Positions 33,336-37,269 of a stretch of DNA of 37,269 nt are shown here, piece by piece (position 1 is the first letter of the stretch; every line of letters begins with the position of its first letter). This DNA is from an uncultured Dokdonia sp. Lineage in GTDB: Bacteria; Bacteroidota; Bacteroidia; Flavobacteriales; Flavobacteriaceae. The position numbers were made by a program, and so were the translations under genes. The DNA is taken from contig NZ_CALEMI010000097.1 of NCBI RefSeq assembly GCF_937910895.1, positions 1 to 37,269 of the forward strand. Direction: 5' to 3'. Under the pieces are notes generated by a model. It worked only from the letters and a program-made list of their open reading frames with translations. It had not been told where the DNA came from and made no database searches.

Positions 33336-34136
33336 CTAATCTCTTTTGTACCACATCTCTGGCAATACCACAGGAGTGTTAGGGGTATTGTCTTTATCTA
33401 ACACATGAGGAAAATCATTTCGGAATCCTTTTGCATCACCTCTGTCTTTTCTTATAAAAGTAAACTCAGCGACACTAGGGATTGCGATCCCATGTTGCAC
33501 ATAAGGAGATGAAATATTATTAGGGTGAATATGTACACAATAATGATTTTGTAATAGTTTCTGAAACACAAGACTCGTGGTTAAGAAAAACTCTTTATTC
33601 CAAAGTTTATGGAGATTATGAAACTCAATGATAATGACTCTAAACTGTTTTAGAAGCTGTTCTGACGTATTCAGAATGGTTACATACTCATAGCCTTCTA
33701 TATCCATTTGTAACATAAGATCTTCGTCATGAGTACCTATAGAAGTTCTTACCCAGTCATCTAATGTGGTATAGTCTTCATTATTTATGGGGCCTACATA
33801 TTTTTTTAAAAAATTGAGTTCTTTATGTTCTGCCCCTGGACCATCTACAGATTTATCTGCTAAGAAAAGTTGCATTCCGTATTCTAAGCAAGAAACTTCA
33901 AAATTACTCATCCTCCCAACACCTGGTGAAAAGCAAGCTTTTATATTTTTTAAATCATCGGGCACTAAATAACCACCATCATGATCTGGTCCTAAACGGA
34001 TCAATTCTTTATCCGTTTTTACTGGGTAAAGTGATTTTATTAAAGAAGCTACAGCTTCTTTTGACGTACTCTTTTCTACGTAAAGTCCTTTAGAGCGGAG
34101 CTTATTTTTGATATATGCTTTTATAGAATTGAACAT
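33336..34136 (-). CDS. FkbM-like methyltransferase
   Basis: 266 residues. The SAM domain shows FSPGVGRMSNFEVSCLEYGMQLFLADKS (motif I plus acidic residue) and the diagnostic DLMLQMDIEGYEYVTILNTS, in which MDIEGYE corresponds to the FkbM D-(I/V)-E-G-x-E motif. FRVIIIEFHNLHKL follows. The N-terminal 30 residues are basic and helical. FkbM-type proteins O-methylate sugars or natural products. The gene is 3 bases downstream of the GT10 gene stop, so it may methylate the residue added by that enzyme (inference). Confidence 0.75.
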   Translation of the reverse strand: MFNSIKAYIKNKLRSKGLYVEKSTSKEAVASLIKSLYPVKTDKELIRLGPDHDGGYLVPDDLKNIKACFSPGVGRMSNFEVSCLEYGMQLFLADKSVDGPGAEHKELNFLKKYVGPINNEDYTTLDDWVRTSIGTHDEDLMLQMDIEGYEYVTILNTSEQLLKQFRVIIIEFHNLHKLWNKEFFLTTSLVFQKLLQNHYCVHIHPNNISSPYVQHGIAIPSVAEFTFIRKDRGDAKGFRNDFPHVLDKDNTPNTPVVLPEMWYKRD

Positions 34137-34139
34137 AGG

Positions 34140-35090
34140 CTAGTTTGTTATCATTTTAAGCTTATTTACAATGGCTTCAAGAGACTTCTCACGTTCTCGC
34201 TCTGCAAATGATTTTCCTTTTTCTTTTATAGATTGATAGACTTTAATACACGCATTCATTCTATCTCTATAGTCCGCATCTGATAGGTTTTTAACAAATG
34301 AGAATACTTCTTTAGGATGATTAAATGTACTATAATCTATAAAACTATTCTCAGGAAATAATTCATAAATCCCATTATGCTTTCCGTAATATATGGGTAA
34401 GCAATAGTTGGCAATACTATCCCATATTTTTTCTGTAACGTAATATTTTGTTGATGTATTTTCAAAACAAAGATTAAAATAATAGTTTTCAAGCAAATCT
34501 TTCTTTCGAGTCACCCAATCGCCTGATCTACTATCTTCTTTAGAAACCCCTTCTGGCCATCCTCTACCATATACGTGAAAAGCTTCTTCTTTTTGACCTG
34601 CTAATGCTATTTCTGTTCGGGTCTTAATCAAATCAATATCTTCGCCGTTTTTATAAACGGCGGCTGTTTTTTCTCCTTTAAAATAACTCATCAACCCTAC
34701 AATTTGCCTATTAGGCAACGTAAAATCTTCTGGAAGCACTTCTAGTTCTTCTTGTATGAGTTGTGCGTGAAAAGACAACGGACTTTTAAAAACATCTTCT
34801 GTATACAAATTCATAATATGACATCTCACCAGTCCAAACAATTCTTTACGGTAAGGTCTAAAAGACACATCAAATCGAGGTTCTTGGGTCCAAATAAGAT
34901 ATTTCTTTTTGCGTACATACTTTCTGAAAAAGGGTTTTAAAAACTTACGGTGTCCACCTATAAGTACATCGGCTTCTTTGATGTTTTTTACAATTTTTAT
35001 ATCATGCGATTCTAAATACGGAATATCTATAGGATTAAACCCTCCAAAAGGAGTATAGGGCATTGGTTTTACTAAAAATATACGTATCAT
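34140..35090 (-). CDS. Glycosyltransferase family 10 (alpha-fucosyltransferase-like)
   Basis: 316 residues. Early motifs are DVLIGGHRKF and YLIWTQEPRFD. The C-terminal donor site is the GT10 signature: NYYFNLCFENTSTKYYVTEKIWDSIANYCLPIYYGKHNGIYELFPENSFIDYSTF, with FENT, YVTEKIWD and P-I-Y-Y-G all present. GT10 enzymes transfer fucose from GDP-fucose in alpha-1,3/4 linkage. No GDP-fucose synthesis genes are in the window, so donor supply would be elsewhere, or the donor may differ. A 4-bp ATGA overlap connects it to the upstream GT4. Confidence 0.85.
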   Translation of the reverse strand: MIRIFLVKPMPYTPFGGFNPIDIPYLESHDIKIVKNIKEADVLIGGHRKFLKPFFRKYVRKKKYLIWTQEPRFDVSFRPYRKELFGLVRCHIMNLYTEDVFKSPLSFHAQLIQEELEVLPEDFTLPNRQIVGLMSYFKGEKTAAVYKNGEDIDLIKTRTEIALAGQKEEAFHVYGRGWPEGVSKEDSRSGDWVTRKKDLLENYYFNLCFENTSTKYYVTEKIWDSIANYCLPIYYGKHNGIYELFPENSFIDYSTFNHPKEVFSFVKNLSDADYRDRMNACIKVYQSIKEKGKSFAEREREKSLEAIVNKLKMITN

Positions 35091-36208
35091 CCTCTATCAA
35101 CTTTTATCGTGTCATACGCTTTTAAAACTGACTGTTGTATGGTCTGTCGTTCCCATTGTTTTTTAAGATCCTGATTATACAAAAAAGCAGTTGCTACTAA
35201 CTCCTGATTTTGCAATGCCATCAGTATATGCTTTTCAATTTCAGCAGGGTCTTCACAATCTTCAATAAGTAATCCGTTTATCTCGGGTGTAATGACTTCG
35301 GCTGTGGCATCTCCAGGATTGGATTGGATAGGAAATGCTCCCATACATATTGCTTCTAATACCGTATTGGGCATTCCATCTGAGTTACTATTACCAATAT
35401 AAACTACTGACGCTCCCATCAATTTTAATATCCCATGATGTGACATCTGTTTATGAAATATCCACTGACTGGGTACATTCACTTTAAAATCAAGTGTCTC
35501 AGGACTGCATCCAAAGACAACAACTTCATAATCATTTAATTCCTTTTTCATAGCGTTGAGAGCTTGAAGGATGGGAATTGCTCTTCCCGATCTTCCTTGG
35601 TATCCTTTTACTAAGATCAGCTTACGATCTGCTATTGGTTTGATATAGCTTTTTGTTTCTTCTAATTCAAAACCGCCTCCTCCGGGAAAAACACCCAATG
35701 ATCTCCCTGAAAAACCTAGTGTTTTAGCTAGTTCTTGATCTCTGTGGCAATCAGTAAATAAATAATTGATTTCTGGCAACACGGCTTCTATATCGCGTCT
35801 ATAGCTAGGAATGTCTTTGAAATAAAATAAATCGCTTCCCCAAGAAGAATAGATCCAAGGAATTTTTGATGCCTTCATGACGTTTAAAATCGGCGTACAA
35901 GAAACATATAAGGCAAAACTGTGAACTACGTCTGGTTGGATTTCTTGTAGTTTTTCTTTAAAAATTGTCTCTATATTTCGTTCAAAAAAAGCTGTCAGAA
36001 ACGGAAGTTTAGTACTTATTTTTTTGAACAGATATCGCCCTTTTTTAAACCGATATTTCCAATTGATATGTTGTTTTACAAAATCTAAAGATGCATTTCC
36101 CGCTCCCCCACGTACATCAAACCAATGTACCTCATGACCACTATCTCTCAACTGTTCTGTCCAACGCTGAAAGTGAATCGAATTCATAGAAACCATAAGT
36201 ATTTTCAT
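35087..36208 (-). CDS. Glycosyltransferase family 4
   Basis: 373 residues. MKILMVSMNSIHFQRWTEQLRDSGHEVHWFDVRGG opens a GT-B fold. VVHSFALYVSCTPILNVM and WIYSSWGSDLFYF are donor-half motifs. The second half has RKLILVKGYQGRSGRAIPILQAL, YEVVVFGCSPE and VVYIGNSNSDGMPNTVLEAICMGAFPIQSNPGDATAEVI with the E-x7-E-like motif. It overlaps both neighbours by ATGA. Confidence 0.9.
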   Translation of the reverse strand: MKILMVSMNSIHFQRWTEQLRDSGHEVHWFDVRGGAGNASLDFVKQHINWKYRFKKGRYLFKKISTKLPFLTAFFERNIETIFKEKLQEIQPDVVHSFALYVSCTPILNVMKASKIPWIYSSWGSDLFYFKDIPSYRRDIEAVLPEINYLFTDCHRDQELAKTLGFSGRSLGVFPGGGGFELEETKSYIKPIADRKLILVKGYQGRSGRAIPILQALNAMKKELNDYEVVVFGCSPETLDFKVNVPSQWIFHKQMSHHGILKLMGASVVYIGNSNSDGMPNTVLEAICMGAFPIQSNPGDATAEVITPEINGLLIEDCEDPAEIEKHILMALQNQELVATAFLYNQDLKKQWERQTIQQSVLKAYDTIKVDRG

Positions 36209-37269
36209 AAAGACGATGACAGATTTATGGTACAGATGATTTTTTCATTCTTCCTATCAAAAGAATAGGTATACGGTGTATTGCGATGATTTGCAATCAG
36301 GGTCTCCAAAAGTTGAGCGTTTGCCTCTTCTAAAGGTATAAAAAGCGGTGTTTTCTTTTTAAGTAGTTTTTTGACGTTTGTTTTGATGCCCTTTGCATCT
36401 GGATGTGGTTGTACTGTGAGTTGTACAACACCCTTCCAAACGCCTTCTGAAAGTTGAAAACAAAAGGCAGTAATTGCATCCAATGTACCAGTACATTGGA
36501 TACTCACATCAGGTGTTTCGAGCGCTAAATAGGCTTTTTCATTAGGAAGAACTCCCCACTCATTCCCTTGGTTTGCATAGGTTTTTTTATGCTTTCGCGA
36601 AAGCGAAATATACTCAAAATTAACACGTTCCAAAGCAGGGTGATACGGCGCTGTACTTTCTTTGGATCTATAAAATTTAGGATGCCATTGATGTAATAAT
36701 AAGCATTCCTCTTGATTGAAGTGTACTGAAATTCCTTGATTGCGTAATCGTACATGTACATCGGTATCTTCAGATCCCCAGCCGTGATAAAACTCATCAA
36801 AACCATTGATTTCTTTTAAGATCGCTGTTGGAAATAAGGTCATTCCTGTAGCTTCTTCATTGGTATAAAATTTTACTTGATACTCGTTGAATGGCTTCTC
36901 CAATTTACTTTCTTCTTCGGTAAGAATCCCTACGTTAAAATATGTCACCTCAGCAGAGTGAAGATGCTCTTGAATTTTTGTGACGAACTCAGGATGAAAA
37001 AGCATATCCATATCTGCAACCATAAAATAGGGTGTGTCACATTGCTTTAAGGCAATATTTATGGCTCTTGTTTTTTGCCATAATTGCCCTTGTGTTGGAC
37101 ATTTTATTAATGTCACTCCATTTAAGGCAGCAATATAGGTTTTGAGATCTTCTTGGTATGTTGGCTCACTGCCATAGTCTACCACAACTACATTTACGTC
37201 TTTTCCTAATTGCATTCCAATAGAGGTAAGCGTACGTTTTACGGTAGCTATATCTCTATTACGATTTGG
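36205..37269 (-). CDS. Glycosyltransferase family 2 (N-terminus beyond window)
   Basis: The open frame continues past the ATG at 37215 to the window edge without a stop. The 18 extra residues (PNRNRDIATVKRTLTSIG) fit the GT2 start, so that ATG is probably internal. DVNVVVVDYGSEPTYQ, TRAINIALKQCDTPYFMVADMDMLFHPE (D-x-D metal motif) and INGFDEFYHGWGSEDTDVHVRLRNQGISVHF (galactosyltransferase-like C-terminal motif) are clear. The last ~100 residues are a less conserved tail. LSRKH in ISLSRKHKKTY is palindrome-encoded. The stop overlaps the next start by 4 bp. Confidence 0.9.
   Translation of the reverse strand, partial: PNRNRDIATVKRTLTSIGMQLGKDVNVVVVDYGSEPTYQEDLKTYIAALNGVTLIKCPTQGQLWQKTRAINIALKQCDTPYFMVADMDMLFHPEFVTKIQEHLHSAEVTYFNVGILTEEESKLEKPFNEYQVKFYTNEEATGMTLFPTAILKEINGFDEFYHGWGSEDTDVHVRLRNQGISVHFNQEECLLLHQWHPKFYRSKESTAPYHPALERVNFEYISLSRKHKKTYANQGNEWGVLPNEKAYLALETPDVSIQCTGTLDAITAFCFQLSEGVWKGVVQLTVQPHPDAKGIKTNVKKLLKKKTPLFIPLEEANAQLLETLIANHRNTPYTYSFDRKNEKIICTINLSSSL
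36591..36605. repeat. Iterated palindrome, copy 11 (15 of 16 bp, in GT2)
   Basis: GCTTTCGCGAAAGCG in the context ATGCTTT..; read as LSRKH on the coding strand, the same phase as copies 6 and 10. Confidence 0.95.

Noticed and set aside
3716-36605. Palindrome copies as a CRISPR array or transcription terminators
   Set aside because: Spacing is kilobases and irregular, there are no spacers or cas genes, nine copies are within coding sequence, and none is followed by a proper T-tract.
14612-37269. Mobile element or integrase marking the polysaccharide cluster as a recent island
   Set aside because: No transposase, integrase, attachment repeats or tRNA gene is visible inside the window; the cluster edge at 14.6 kb is a plain convergent junction.

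Overview
The window is AT-rich and reads as a chromosome segment from a marine-type Flavobacteriaceae bacterium (Bacteroidota). The evidence is threefold. The conserved neighbourhood folP / DUF1599 / DoxX-fusion / tpiA / prmA is typical of the phylum. A secreted repeat protein resembles gliding or type IX cargo. At least two promoters fit the Bacteroidota pattern TTG-N19/20-TAnnTTTG. A Dokdonia-like genus is a guess only. I see no tRNA, rRNA, insertion sequence, integrase or CRISPR array, and no gene-free stretch exceeds 300 bases.

Left part (1-14.6 kb), mostly conserved genes. On the minus strand are the first ~688 residues of a large secreted Ig/PKD-like repeat protein (runs off the left edge) and folP. 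On the plus strand follow a DUF1599 duplication protein; a DoxX + thioredoxin-like + DUF6624-like fusion; an OppB/DppB-type permease; a small membrane protein; tpiA; a secreted S74-like protein; a TTG-started secreted subtilase; prmA; clpS; sucC; a small periplasmic protein; and a DUF4105 membrane protein.

Right part (14.6-37.3 kb), one long minus-strand surface-polysaccharide cluster of 20 genes with 1-47 bp overlaps or very short gaps, broken only by a 131 bp gap at 33205-33335. In transcription order: GT2 (cut by the right edge), GT4, GT10 fucosyltransferase-like, FkbM-like methyltransferase, SAM methyltransferase, neuB, neuC, neuA-type cytidylyltransferase, asnB, NodB-type deacetylase, formyltransferase, an unassigned GT-B-like protein, GT4, a long two-domain GT2, GT2, a serine-acetyltransferase-like hexapeptide enzyme, two GT4, an O-antigen polymerase/ligase, GT4, and a polyprenyl-phosphate sugar-1-phosphate transferase. 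Together they suggest a lipid-linked O-antigen or exopolysaccharide containing a CMP-activated nonulosonic (sialic-like) acid that may be deacetylated, formylated and amidated. No Wzx flippase and no nucleotide-sugar dehydratase lie inside the window.

The most unusual signal is a 16-bp perfect palindrome, CGCTTTCGCGAAAGCG. It occurs eleven times: ten copies match over at least 15 bp and one is damaged. Two copies are intergenic and nine lie inside coding sequences, in all three reading phases, at most one intact copy per gene. All nine genic copies are in the polysaccharide cluster and none is in the housekeeping genes. Its role is unknown to me. Other regulatory structure includes a 14-bp inverted repeat covering the start codon of the gene at 7968, four helically phased GTTAA repeats upstream of 12907, and a hairpin in the spacer of the sucC promoter.
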